Shown: in pieces, positions 25,377-34,712 of the stretch | Position numbering within the stretch: position 1 is the first letter of the stretch | How the letters are laid out: each line of letters opens with the position of its first letter | Source of the DNA: Bacteroidia bacterium | Lineage (GTDB): Bacteria > Bacteroidota > Bacteroidia > Cytophagales > Cyclobacteriaceae | DNA length: 64,000 nt | Assembly: GCA_030426345.1 (NCBI GenBank) | Contig: JAUHYU010000002.1 | Span: forward strand, 1 to 64,000 | Reading direction: 5' to 3' | The notes under the pieces: generated by a model | What the model saw: the letters and a program-made list of their open reading frames with translations, nothing else | The model's database searches: none | What the model was told of the DNA's origin: nothing | Made by a program: the position numbers and the translations under genes

Positions 25377-26276
25377 ATGGAAAAATACATGGGAATTGAT
25401 GTCGGTGGAACAAATGTAAAAATTGGTATTGTTGATAGGGAAGGGGGAATGAAATCTAAAATTAAGTATTCTACAGCAGACCTAAGAAATAGTGGGGATT
25501 TTGTCAATGGCTATCTCGATATTTTGGCAAAGGAATTTGAAAAACACCCTGAAATAAGTGAAATTGGGATGGGAATCCCTGGCACCATATCAGTTGATCG
25601 TTCTACCTGTATTGAAGTTGTGGCCATTCCCATGCTCAATGGAATCAATCTAAAAGGGCGGTTTAATGAGCGTTTTCCGGATAAAGTTCTTCATCTCGAA
25701 AATGATGCTAATGTAGCGGCTCTTGGCGAGTATTATTTTTCCGATACAAAAATTCCTGAGAATTATATATTTATCACACTCGGTACAGGAATTGGGAGTG
25801 CAGCTATTATTGACAAGAAAATTTTTATTGGAGGTGATGGAAATGCCATGGAATTAGGACACATTTTATCAAAAAATGGCAATGAGCTTGAAGAGAATAT
25901 CGGCAAGCGTGGCATCATGAACCGCACACATAAATTGATGAAAGAAAAAGAGACATCATTAAAAAAATATAAAAAGCTCGATCCTAAGACCGTTGTAAAG
26001 GAAGCTTTAAATGGTGATAGCGTTTCTATAAAGGTGTTTCGCGAAGTAGGTGAATTTCTCGGCGAAGGTCTAGTGGCTACCATTAGACTACTCGATATCA
26101 AGACAATATTGGTCGGTGGCGGGCTAAGCGCAGGGTTTGATCTGATCAAAGCAAAGCTACACGAAACATTGGAAGACAATCTAACACCCTATTACATCAA
26201 AGATCTAATTATAAAAAAAGCTGTATTAGGTAATGATGCCGGAATCATCGGCGCAGCTTCATTGTGTTTTAAGTAG
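25377..26276 (+). CDS. ROK family protein (polyphosphate/ATP glucokinase-like)
   Basis: About 299 residues from ATG 25377; a TTG 9 bases upstream is less likely. It starts MEKYMGIDVGGTNVKIGIVD, then LENDANVAALGEYYF, ITLGTGIGSAAIIDKKIF and GDGNAMELGHI. The family's zinc motif is gone: where CxCGxxGCxE is expected it reads ELEENIGKRGIMN, without any Cys. No DNA-binding domain is present. By family it is a hexose kinase. It is the second ROK protein within 6 kb and is divergent from the GH13 gene, with which it shares a 115-base gap. Confidence 0.85.
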   Translation: MEKYMGIDVGGTNVKIGIVDREGGMKSKIKYSTADLRNSGDFVNGYLDILAKEFEKHPEISEIGMGIPGTISVDRSTCIEVVAIPMLNGINLKGRFNERFPDKVLHLENDANVAALGEYYFSDTKIPENYIFITLGTGIGSAAIIDKKIFIGGDGNAMELGHILSKNGNELEENIGKRGIMNRTHKLMKEKETSLKKYKKLDPKTVVKEALNGDSVSIKVFREVGEFLGEGLVATIRLLDIKTILVGGGLSAGFDLIKAKLHETLEDNLTPYYIKDLIIKKAVLGNDAGIIGAASLCFK

Positions 26277-26456
26277 TTACTCAGCATTAGAAAAAATAGT
26301 TGTGCGATAAAGGATTTTTGGTATTGGAAATGATTTTTTGTGCACCTAAGCCTAGATTCTCAAATATTATGGATATAGGTATTTTTATGAATGTCATAGT
26401 AGGTTACTATCTAAAGATGTTTTAATATTTGATTCCAAAGTTAATACGCCCATATT

Positions 26457-27818
26457 ATGAAAAATCAATCCTTTTCGAAATCCCGCAGGAAGTTTCTACA
26501 GTCAGCAGCTGCAGGTGTAATCGCAGCGCCTCTTCTCTTAGAATCTTGTAAACCGAATGATGGTATTTTACAGCACGCCTGCATTGGAGTTGGAGGAATG
26601 GGGTGGGGAGATCTTCAAAATTTCATCAAGCATCCAAAAGTACAGATAGTCGCTTTGTGCGATGTGGATTCAGAAAGATTAAAAAAAGCTTCTGAATTGG
26701 TGCCAGATGCTCGGACCTATTCTGATTGGCGAGAACTTCTCAAAAAAGAGAATAAAAATATTGAATCTGTCAATGTAGCAGTTCCTGATCATAGCCATTT
26801 TTCTATTGCCTACAGCGCTATCCAGAATGGAAAACATGTTTATTGTCAAAAACCTTTGTGCCATGATGTAGCTGAGGTTCGGGTCCTTACTGAGGCAGCA
26901 ATAAAAGCTAGGGTCAAGACCCAACTCGGCACACAACATGCTTCAACTGCCAATGACCGCAGAGCGGTTCAGTTGATAAAAAATGGAGCTATTGGCAAAG
27001 TAAAACATGTATATCTATGCTCTAACCGACCCAGTGGAGCAAAGTATAGGATTGAAGGACCCCGTCCAAAACAGAATCAGAAGGCTCCGGTTAATTTAGA
27101 TTGGAATCTTTGGATTGGGTCTGCCCCAATGAGGTCTTATGCCCCAGATATTTATCATCCGATGATTTGGAGATCTTGGCAAGATTTCGGTACTGGTTGG
27201 TCTGGGGATATTGGGTGTCATATATTTGATGCGGTTTGGAAGGGCCTGGGCTTAAAACCTCCTGTGTCTGTTATTGCAGAGGTACAGAAATCTTGGCAAG
27301 AATCTCCAGAACGTAGAAATGATCTATGGCCGCAGAGCAACCATATCACTTGGAAATTTCCGGGCAATGATCTAACTGAGTCAAATGAATTGCCGATAGA
27401 ATGGTTTGATGGTGAATTTTATCCTCCACAAGAAGTTATGGATATATTTCCAGGAGAACAATACCCTGTTGAATCAGCAATGCTTGTTGGAACCGAAGGA
27501 TCACTGCTCGTCGTTCATGGTGGAAGTCTAGCATTGCTGCCAATAGATAAGTTTGAGAATTATGACATGCCTAAATTCACTGATGGGAATCATTACCACC
27601 ACTTTGTAGATGCTTGTCTTGGGGGCGAAAATACAGAATCACATTTTGCTCAAACAGGTCCAATGACCGAGGCAATCCTTTTAGGAACTGTAGCTATTAG
27701 GGAACCCAATACATTGTTGGAGTGGGATGCCAAAAATCTAAAATTTCCAAACTACCCTGATGCAGACAAGCACCTTCGACGTACTTATCGCAACGGATGG
27801 AGTATTTCTGATTTTTAA
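26457..27818 (+). CDS. Tat-exported Gfo/Idh/MocA family oxidoreductase
   Basis: The 453-residue product starts with a Tat-type signal (KSRRKFLQSAAAGVIAAPLLLESC); the Cys after LLES could also be lipidated. The Rossmann domain begins ACIGVGGMGWGDLQNF and continues IVALCDVDSERLKKA and VPDHSHFSIAYSAIQNGKHVYCQKPLCHDVAEVR, with the EKP-type motif as QKP. The second half is the secreted-type Gfo/Idh C-terminal domain with bacterial GH109-like features (WRSWQDFGTGWSGDIGCHIFD). Such enzymes act on sugars with tightly bound NAD(P) in the periplasm. It stands alone, 180 bases after the ROK gene. The substrate is unknown. Confidence 0.9.
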   Translation: MKNQSFSKSRRKFLQSAAAGVIAAPLLLESCKPNDGILQHACIGVGGMGWGDLQNFIKHPKVQIVALCDVDSERLKKASELVPDARTYSDWRELLKKENKNIESVNVAVPDHSHFSIAYSAIQNGKHVYCQKPLCHDVAEVRVLTEAAIKARVKTQLGTQHASTANDRRAVQLIKNGAIGKVKHVYLCSNRPSGAKYRIEGPRPKQNQKAPVNLDWNLWIGSAPMRSYAPDIYHPMIWRSWQDFGTGWSGDIGCHIFDAVWKGLGLKPPVSVIAEVQKSWQESPERRNDLWPQSNHITWKFPGNDLTESNELPIEWFDGEFYPPQEVMDIFPGEQYPVESAMLVGTEGSLLVVHGGSLALLPIDKFENYDMPKFTDGNHYHHFVDACLGGENTESHFAQTGPMTEAILLGTVAIREPNTLLEWDAKNLKFPNYPDADKHLRRTYRNGWSISDF

Positions 27819-27975
27819 GACTGATTAGTTTAGACTGATCAACCTCAAAGTATTGGTGTGCAGTATTTTTCGATAAGTAAATCACACTTTCCTGATTCCA
27901 TTCATATTTTGTAGACTAAATATGAATGGAAATAATAATACACCTGATATCATAAAATTGTATTTTTGTTTCTTA

Positions 27976-30024
27976 ATGGATGAAAAAATGAAAGAAACCA
28001 ACTTATTTTCCTCACTGGTCTTGATTCTATTTTTTGTAGTGTCATGCACTTCTGCCACCAAAGAATCAGTTACCTATCACTCTGGAATTCTTCTTGAAAA
28101 CATGGATTCAACAGTGCTTCCGGGTGATGATTTTCATGAATACGTAAATGGCACGTGGATAAAGAATACAGAGATTCCGGCAGACAAATCCAATTTGAGT
28201 GTGGGTTTAATCCTTCATGAGCGATCGCAGGAAGATGTGAAGGAAATCATTGAAGAAGCTGCTGAAAAGGAAAACAAAGTTGGATCAGATGAGCAAAAGA
28301 TAGGCGATTTGTATGCTTCATATATGAATTTGGATAAACGAAATGAACTTGGCCTTGAACCCATTTTACCTGAATTTGATAAAATAGATCAATTATCCTC
28401 CTATAACGACTTGGCACAGTATTTCGGTTATGCCGAGAAAAGAGGGTTTACAAAGCCAATGAGCCTGTTTGTGTCAGTTGACAAAAAGGATCCAACTATT
28501 TATTCACTTTATACTTTTCAAGATGGACTCGGATTACCTGAACGTGAATATTATTTGAGCGATGATGGTAAATTCCCAGAACTTAGAAAAGCCTATGTTA
28601 TCCATGTAGCGGCTATGTTGGAGCTGTGTGGGTTTGAGAATGCGCAAAAGAGTGCACAAAAAATCATGGATTTGGAAACCAAGTTGGCCAGTTTTCAAAT
28701 GAAAAAAGAAGACACCCGCGATTGGTCGATCATGTTCAATAAATACTCCACTGACTCACTTGATGAATTAATGCCTGATTTCGATTGGAAGGCCTACTTG
28801 GAAGAAGTCGGCGTGCCGGATTTGAAAGATATTGTTGTGACCCAGGTGGATTATACCAGGAAGCTCAATGGTATTTTGAAACAAACAGATATTGAAACTC
28901 TAAAGATTTATTTGAAATGGGGAGTGATCAATAGTTCAGCGTCCAATTTGTCCGAAGAATTGGATAACAAAAATTTTGAATTTTATGGCAAAACATTGCT
29001 TGGCAAAGAAGAGCAACTGCCTTTGTGGCGTCGCGCTGTATCTTCAGTCAATGACAATTTGGGAGAAGTCGTAGGCAAAGTATATGTAAAAAAGCATTTC
29101 CCTCCAGAAGCCAAGAAGCGAATGATGGAATTGGTTATGAATTTGGTGAAAGCTTACGACGTCAGCATTCGGGAATTAGACTGGATGAGTGAAGAAACCA
29201 AAGAACAAGCATTGGAGAAATTAAGCAAATTCACCCCAAAAATTGGCTATCCTGATAAATGGAAGGACTACTCGGCTGTTACGATTCAAGCTGATGATCT
29301 TTATGGGAATCTGCAAAGTGCCGCTCTTGCAACGCATGAACGCGAATTGGCCAAGCTTCAAGGGCCAATTGATAAAGCCGAGTGGCACATGACACCGCAA
29401 ACAGTAAATGCCTATTACAATCCATCGCTTAATGAGATCGTTTTTCCGGCGGCGATTTTACAACCTCCGTTTTTTGACCTTGAAGCAGATGATGCTGTAA
29501 ACTATGGAGGTATCGGAGGAGTAATAGGTCATGAAATAGGTCATGGGTTTGATGATAAAGGGAGTACATTTGATGGTGATGGTATGATGAGAGATTGGTG
29601 GAAAGAGGCTGATTTGACGGAATTTAAGAAAAGAACTAATGCACTTGTAGATCAGTACAATGAGTTTCATGTTTTCGATGATTTGACAGTGAATGGCACT
29701 TTTACACTTGGTGAAAATATAGGTGATCTCGGTGGGCTTACAATTGCTTTAAAAGCATACGATTTAAGTTTGAATGGAAAAGAAGGGCCTGAAATGGATG
29801 GTTACTCCGCTATTCAGAGGGTTTTTATTGGTTGGGCACAATTGTGGAGAAAGAAGGGTAGGGAGGAATATTTGCGTATGCAGGTAAGCACTGACCCACA
29901 CTCTCCGGCCAAATTCCGTGTCAATGGTGTAGTGCGCAACATACCGGAATTTTATGAAGCATTTGACGTAACTCCAGAAAACAAACTTTATCTGTCGCCA
30001 GACGAGCGCGTAAAAATTTGGTGA
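27976..30024 (+). CDS. M13 family zinc metallopeptidase lipoprotein (neprilysin/PepO-like)
   Basis: About 682 residues if started at ATG 27976 (or 27988); the open frame reaches 27922, but the shorter starts give a normal lipoprotein signal (FSSLVLILFFVVSC). The peptidase part begins PGDDFHEYVNGTWIKNTEIPAD. NAYYNPSLNEIVFPAAILQPPFF is typical of M13, the zinc motif is VIGHEIGHGFDD (HExxH), and the third ligand lies in GENIGDLGGL (ExxxD). The end SPAKFRVNGVVRNIPEFYEAFDV is conserved. By family it cleaves small peptides in the envelope. A strong bidirectional terminator follows. Confidence 0.94.
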   Translation: MDEKMKETNLFSSLVLILFFVVSCTSATKESVTYHSGILLENMDSTVLPGDDFHEYVNGTWIKNTEIPADKSNLSVGLILHERSQEDVKEIIEEAAEKENKVGSDEQKIGDLYASYMNLDKRNELGLEPILPEFDKIDQLSSYNDLAQYFGYAEKRGFTKPMSLFVSVDKKDPTIYSLYTFQDGLGLPEREYYLSDDGKFPELRKAYVIHVAAMLELCGFENAQKSAQKIMDLETKLASFQMKKEDTRDWSIMFNKYSTDSLDELMPDFDWKAYLEEVGVPDLKDIVVTQVDYTRKLNGILKQTDIETLKIYLKWGVINSSASNLSEELDNKNFEFYGKTLLGKEEQLPLWRRAVSSVNDNLGEVVGKVYVKKHFPPEAKKRMMELVMNLVKAYDVSIRELDWMSEETKEQALEKLSKFTPKIGYPDKWKDYSAVTIQADDLYGNLQSAALATHERELAKLQGPIDKAEWHMTPQTVNAYYNPSLNEIVFPAAILQPPFFDLEADDAVNYGGIGGVIGHEIGHGFDDKGSTFDGDGMMRDWWKEADLTEFKKRTNALVDQYNEFHVFDDLTVNGTFTLGENIGDLGGLTIALKAYDLSLNGKEGPEMDGYSAIQRVFIGWAQLWRKKGREEYLRMQVSTDPHSPAKFRVNGVVRNIPEFYEAFDVTPENKLYLSPDERVKIW

Positions 30025-30060
30025 CGTTATGTTGTAGTTATAAGAAATCAATGCACAAAA

Positions 30061-30089
30061 AAAGGGAAGGTTTATTCAACCTTCCCTTT
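30061..30089. terminator. Bidirectional terminator between the M13 peptidase and the 30116 gene
   Basis: AAAGGGAAGGTT (30061-30072) and AACCTTCCCTTT (30078-30089) form a perfect 12-bp stem with a 5-base loop, flanked by an A-run and a T-run. It can serve both converging genes. Confidence 0.88.
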
Positions 30090-30115
30090 TTATTAAATAT
30101 CAAATAAACCGTTAA

Positions 30116-30319
30116 TTATTTTGGTGGTTTAACTACTTTTCCGTTTTTCACTTCTCCGACATAATGGACATCGTACATATTTTCATACCGCTTGATCGCC
30201 ATTTGGATTTGGGCATGAGACTCGCGGCTTATTTTAATGCCTTTATTCTCACCCCTGCGACGCAATTCTATGTAAAAACCGCTTTTTAATTTAACTTCTC
30301 TTGTTACAGGCCTTGCCAT
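30116..30319 (-). CDS. Small basic protein of unknown function
   Basis: The 67-residue product is rich in Lys and Arg (MARPVTREVKLKSGFYIELRRRG, then a helix AQIQMAIKRYENMYDVHYVG and a basic tail KNGKVVKPPK). No signal peptide or membrane helix. The composition suggests nucleic-acid or ribosome contact, but I recognise no family. It has its own long leader (possible TATCTTTG -7 at 30449-30456) and shares a terminator with the M13 gene. The compact size, clear start and flanking signals support it as a real gene. Confidence 0.7.
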   Translation of the reverse strand: MARPVTREVKLKSGFYIELRRRGENKGIKISRESHAQIQMAIKRYENMYDVHYVGEVKNGKVVKPPK

Positions 30320-30685
30320 ATTTCAGTGTTTTAATTGTTAATGCGAATGTTCGCATTGAAATGATTAGAAAATGTTCTGGTTACATCTAGTTAATATTGA
30401 ACTGATAAAGTTCAAAAAAGTTTAACGGGGATGTTTCATAACAAAACACAAAGATAGCTATTTTTTTGTAAAATATTGTTAAAGTTACTCGATAATTAGC
30501 TATTGGGGGCTCGTAAAAAGGGTTGTAAATCCATGGTTTTCAGATGCTTTATAAGCTGATTTTATATGAATGGGGTAGAATAGAAATAGTTTCGAATAGC
30601 AAGTAGACAAACTTATAACTCAGAATAAGTGGTTTTAAATTTTAACATTTTTTAACATTTCATCAAACGCTTTAACTCTTCTAAG
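30320..30685. other. Intergenic region between hrpB and the small basic gene
   Basis: There is no gene here. The minus strand carries TATCTTTG at 30449-30456 (TAnnTTTG match), about 130 bases before the 30319 start. Near 30640 there is a tandem pair of TTTTAACATT, just past the end of hrpB; no strong hairpin was found to end hrpB transcripts. Confidence 0.4.
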
Positions 30686-33178
30686 TTAAGGTTTTGATTT
30701 TCTTTTTACCCCACGAATAGCCTCTGCTTTCCATGGATTGTCAGGCCATTCATGCTTAGGATATCTTCGTTTGAGTTCTTTCCTAACTTCAAAGTAGGTA
30801 TTGTTCCAAAAACTTTTCAAATCATCTGTAATCTGAACAGGTTTGAAGCCTGGGGACAACAGATGCATAAGCACCGACATCTTACCCTCATTTACTGCCG
30901 GGGAATTTGCTAAGCCAAAAACCTCCTGTAGCCGAACTGCCAACACAGGAGGATCCCCTTTTGGTGAATAAACCAGTTCGATCTTTGAACCGCTTGGAAC
31001 TTCGATTTTTTTTGGCGCATGCCGATCTAGGAGCTGCTGCTTTTCCCAATCCAGATGATGATACAATACTTCTTCTAGATTGATTTTTTTTAAATCCTCC
31101 GGTTTTTGAATGTTATTGAGGTAATTGCACAACCATTCATCATTTGTCAATAACAAAGTTGGGGTGCTCACATCCGGCCAATGATCCTGTGGATTCCATT
31201 TGCGCAAACTCAGTATGCGATTTTGCCATTGAACTACATTTTCATCAAAATTAAGAAGCCTTTCGCCTTCTTTTTTTATGGCCTCGGATATTGCCTGAGT
31301 CAACTTTGATTCATCAGGAGTTGGCAAAGGCATGGATTTAAGCACGATATTTCCAATGCGCAAATCCATAGAGGCAATAAGTCCACCTTGCCGGGTATCC
31401 CAAGTGATTACTTCCTGTTTTTTTACTAAGGGAGCCAAGTCTTTGGGATTGAGTGGAGAGGCCAAGAATATTTTACCCATTCCGTCACGCGCATCCATAT
31501 TCGCTATAGCGAGCCAAGGTTCGTGAGCTAGATCATCCCGATGCCCTGCCGTGGCATACCTGCCATTGGAGAGTTGAAATTGTGCATTATTACCTGGGCG
31601 GGCGCAGGCAATCCGTTCGGGATATGCATGCGTAAGCAGAAATCCCGTTTCGTATGGATCTACAGGATTGTTATCTTCAGAGATGTTAAATAATTGCCGA
31701 TAAGATGATGCGATCCGTTCAATACGACTGAATCTGGGATTCTTGCCTTTGGACGAACGGTATCTTCGCAAAGCCTCTATACGCTCGTTAATGTCGATTC
31801 CGACTTCTGGTTTTAATGGATCACGTTCCTCTAGCAAAGGTGCAATGTCTGTTGCCAATGCCAACATATCACTTTCTTCCGCCATGAGCAATAAATGTGC
31901 AATTCGGGGATGACACGGCAATTCATGCATCTTATGACCATGTGCTGTGGTTTTCCCATTTTCTAATGCGTTGAGTTGGTGCAGTGTTTCTCTTGCCATG
32001 GCTACATCTGCAGACGAAGGCGGAGAGAGCCAGGTCAACTGATGTATATCAATAATTCCCCATTTGGCCATATCCAACACGAGAGCGGATAAATCTGCTT
32101 CAAGGATTTCAGGTACACGATGATCAGCCAGTCTCTCTTGTGTAGCTATCGACCACATTCTATAGCATACTCCGGCACTTAGTCTTCCTGCTCTGCCAGC
32201 ACGCTGGTCAGCTGAGTCTTTTGATATTTGGATTGTTTCCAATCTGGATAGTCCTGATTTGGGGTCAAACCTCGAAGTTCTACCAAACCCACTGTCCACA
32301 ACGACTTTAACCCCCTCGATGGTTAGGCTGGTTTCTGCAATAGAAGTTGCTAAAACAATTTTGCGTTTACCATGTTTATTTGGGAATATGGCAGAAAGTT
32401 GTTTGTGTTGCGGTAGCTGGCCATAAAGTGGATGAATCGCAAAGCCGGGCAATTCTTTTCTTAATATTTCTTCGCATTTTCGAATCTCACCCTGACCCGG
32501 AAGAAAAACCAAAACATCACCACTTTCATGGATTTTGATAGCTTTTTTTACCGTTTGTGCAGCTAACTCTGGAATCATCCATTCATCCTGCTGCCCTGTA
32601 TAGTGAATCTTTACAGGGTATTGTCTTCCCTCGCAAGAGGCAGTTGGGGCATTTAACAAGGTCGTGAGAGAGGACATGTCCAATGTCGCCGACATGATCA
32701 TAATTCGTAAGTCTGTGCGAAGGATTTGCTGGGCTTCCCTGCACAGAGCCAGTGCCACATCTGCGTGAATGCTACGTTCGTGAAATTCATCGAATATCAC
32801 CAGACCAACTCCTTCGAGCGTATTGTCGCTATGGATCATTTTGGTGAGGATGCCTTCTGTGAGTACCTCAATCTTCGTGTTTTTGCTTATTTTATTTTCA
32901 AATCGAATGCGATAGCCCACGGTTTCACCTACACGTTCCCCCAATAAATCTGCCATCCGGGTGGCGATAGTTCGAGCAGCTAATCTTCGGGGTTCGAGCA
33001 TCAATATTTTCTTGCCTTCAAATGCAGGATGATCCAACAAAGCCAATGGTAAAATGGTGCTTTTTCCTGCCCCAGCGGGCGCATGGACAATAAGGGTATT
33101 ATCACGGCTCAGGTTTTCCTGTACGTCAGTGATAATTTCTGTAATCGGAAGATCAATTTCAAATGGATTGAATTTCAA
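30686..33178 (-). CDS. hrpB: ATP-dependent helicase HrpB
   Basis: This 830-residue DEAH-box helicase starts with TTG at 33178; no better in-frame start is seen. Motif I is VHAPAGAGKSTILPLAL, motif II VIFDEFHERSIHAD, motif III IMSATLD, then ATSIAETSLTIEGV and SADQRAGRAGR (motif VI). The helicase-associated region and the HrpB-type C-terminal domain (SVLMHLLSPGFKPVQITDDLKSFW...RYPKHEWPDNPW) complete the family architecture and length. The cellular role of HrpB is poorly known; it is thought to remodel RNA. A TACCTTTG -7 element lies 43 bases upstream. Confidence 0.95.
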   Translation of the reverse strand: MKFNPFEIDLPITEIITDVQENLSRDNTLIVHAPAGAGKSTILPLALLDHPAFEGKKILMLEPRRLAARTIATRMADLLGERVGETVGYRIRFENKISKNTKIEVLTEGILTKMIHSDNTLEGVGLVIFDEFHERSIHADVALALCREAQQILRTDLRIMIMSATLDMSSLTTLLNAPTASCEGRQYPVKIHYTGQQDEWMIPELAAQTVKKAIKIHESGDVLVFLPGQGEIRKCEEILRKELPGFAIHPLYGQLPQHKQLSAIFPNKHGKRKIVLATSIAETSLTIEGVKVVVDSGFGRTSRFDPKSGLSRLETIQISKDSADQRAGRAGRLSAGVCYRMWSIATQERLADHRVPEILEADLSALVLDMAKWGIIDIHQLTWLSPPSSADVAMARETLHQLNALENGKTTAHGHKMHELPCHPRIAHLLLMAEESDMLALATDIAPLLEERDPLKPEVGIDINERIEALRRYRSSKGKNPRFSRIERIASSYRQLFNISEDNNPVDPYETGFLLTHAYPERIACARPGNNAQFQLSNGRYATAGHRDDLAHEPWLAIANMDARDGMGKIFLASPLNPKDLAPLVKKQEVITWDTRQGGLIASMDLRIGNIVLKSMPLPTPDESKLTQAISEAIKKEGERLLNFDENVVQWQNRILSLRKWNPQDHWPDVSTPTLLLTNDEWLCNYLNNIQKPEDLKKINLEEVLYHHLDWEKQQLLDRHAPKKIEVPSGSKIELVYSPKGDPPVLAVRLQEVFGLANSPAVNEGKMSVLMHLLSPGFKPVQITDDLKSFWNNTYFEVRKELKRRYPKHEWPDNPWKAEAIRGVKRKSKP

Positions 33179-33220
33179 GGCTTTGTGGAATGATAAAATT
33201 GCAGATTAGCTTTTAAATCT

Positions 33221-33228
33221 CAAAGGTA
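33221..33228 (-). promoter_or_regulatory. Bacteroidota-type -7 element (TACCTTTG) for hrpB
   Basis: The minus strand reads TACCTTTG, an exact TAnnTTTG match in the 61-base gap between the CLC gene and hrpB. No good -33 match. Confidence 0.42.
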
Positions 33229-33239
33229 ATTAAACTGGC

Positions 33240-34580
33240 CTAAATCCCATTTCCTCCTTTTTTCTTTTTGCGTTTGAGCATTTCCTTTTTTCGGATGTCT
33301 CCTAATTTTTTCTCAATATCATGCGAATAATCAAACAACTTTGGAGTGCCTACTTTTTGCGAACTGTAAATACCATTGTGACCACTAAAATAGTAGGCCA
33401 CAAAGCAGGCAATTGCATAGTACAAAATATTGTCAGACCCAAAGAGCTCAACCCCCATGATCGTACAAGCGAGTGGAGTATTCGTAGCTGCCGCAAAAAC
33501 TGCTATAAAGCCCAATCCCGCAAAGAGATCAATTGGTGCATTCATCAATTCCCCTAATGCATTTCCCAAAGTGGAACCTACAAAAAACAGGGGAGTTACT
33601 TCACCACCTTTAAAACCTGTGCCAAGCGTTACCGCTGTCAGCCCTAACTTTTGGAGCCAACTGAAGGCATTGGCACCACCTTCCTCGAAAGAAGAAAGAA
33701 TAGAAACTCCACCATCCCGATAGGAATATACTCCCAAGCCATTATAGTCGTAATTGCCATAAAGAAATGAAATGCCAATCACTAGTATGCCTCCAACAAT
33801 TGGAATCAGGTATGGATTTTTGATGTATTTGTTGGAAAGGTCTTTGATGCGGTGCGTCATTTCCCCAAACAAATAAGCAGCTAATCCAAACCCTGCACAG
33901 GCAATGATAATCTTTGCCATCAGGAACAAATCAATTCGTATGTGAGAATCGAAAATAGTTGTTTGTTCTTGAAATAAAATAGAATAAGCAGCATGACCAG
34001 ACCCCAAAGCCGTTGCCGTCACATCCGCCAAAATGCTTGCCAGCAATGCTGGAACGATAGCATCATATTGAATTCTGCCAATAACGAGTACTTCCAACGC
34101 AAAAATTGCACCGGCCAATGGTGTGCCAAATACGGCCCCAAATCCTGCCGCGACTCCGGAGATGAGTAAAATGCGCATTTCCCGGTCGTTGAGTTTGAGC
34201 AGCTTTCCCCAAAGGGCAGATATGCTCCCGCCAATTTGAACGGCTGTTCCCTCTCTACCTGCCGATCCGCCAAACAAATGCGTCAGAATAGTTCCTGCAT
34301 ATACCAGTGGTGCCATTTTTCCGGGTACTCCACCTCCGGGATGATGGATTTCGTCCATGATCAGGTTGTTGCCCTTTTCGGCATCTTTGCTAAATGCCCG
34401 ATAACTCCATGCGATAGCCACTCCGATTATAGGCAACAGGAACAACATCCATGGGTGATCAATCCGGTAAGCAGTGGCTAGTTTCAGACTCCAAATGAAA
34501 AATGCAACAGCAGCCCCCACAAAAGCAGATAGAGGAATGAGTATCAGTATCCACTTGCCCAAATAGCGAGCCGCTTTCAT
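33240..34580 (-). CDS. CLC family channel/antiporter with fluoride-type (CLC-F) motifs
   Basis: This 446-residue polytopic protein has CLC signatures: PGGGVPGKMAP (selectivity-filter helix D region, usually GSGIP), GGSAGREGTAVQIGGS (usually GREGP, with the gating Glu kept) and FKGGEVTPLFFVGS where chloride types have GxFxP. Established knowledge: the CLC-F fluoride/proton antiporters lack the chloride-type filter Ser and carry GREGT and a GGEVTP-type motif with functional Glu and Thr. This protein fits that subgroup. I infer fluoride export rather than chloride transport. It stands upstream of hrpB on the same strand with a 61-base gap. A TACTTTTG -7-like element is at 34646-34653. Confidence 0.87.
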   Translation of the reverse strand: MKAARYLGKWILILIPLSAFVGAAVAFFIWSLKLATAYRIDHPWMLFLLPIIGVAIAWSYRAFSKDAEKGNNLIMDEIHHPGGGVPGKMAPLVYAGTILTHLFGGSAGREGTAVQIGGSISALWGKLLKLNDREMRILLISGVAAGFGAVFGTPLAGAIFALEVLVIGRIQYDAIVPALLASILADVTATALGSGHAAYSILFQEQTTIFDSHIRIDLFLMAKIIIACAGFGLAAYLFGEMTHRIKDLSNKYIKNPYLIPIVGGILVIGISFLYGNYDYNGLGVYSYRDGGVSILSSFEEGGANAFSWLQKLGLTAVTLGTGFKGGEVTPLFFVGSTLGNALGELMNAPIDLFAGLGFIAVFAAATNTPLACTIMGVELFGSDNILYYAIACFVAYYFSGHNGIYSSQKVGTPKLFDYSHDIEKKLGDIRKKEMLKRKKKKGGNGI

Positions 34581-34712
34581 GCTTTTGAATAAGTAAAAAC
34601 CATCATTTTTCCATGGAAATAATTTGCGAATACAATTAGAAATAACAAAAGTAGCAGGGTAAGTAAAGAAAAAAAGTATCCTTCAGGAATAATTCCATGG
34701 AATCCTGATAGC

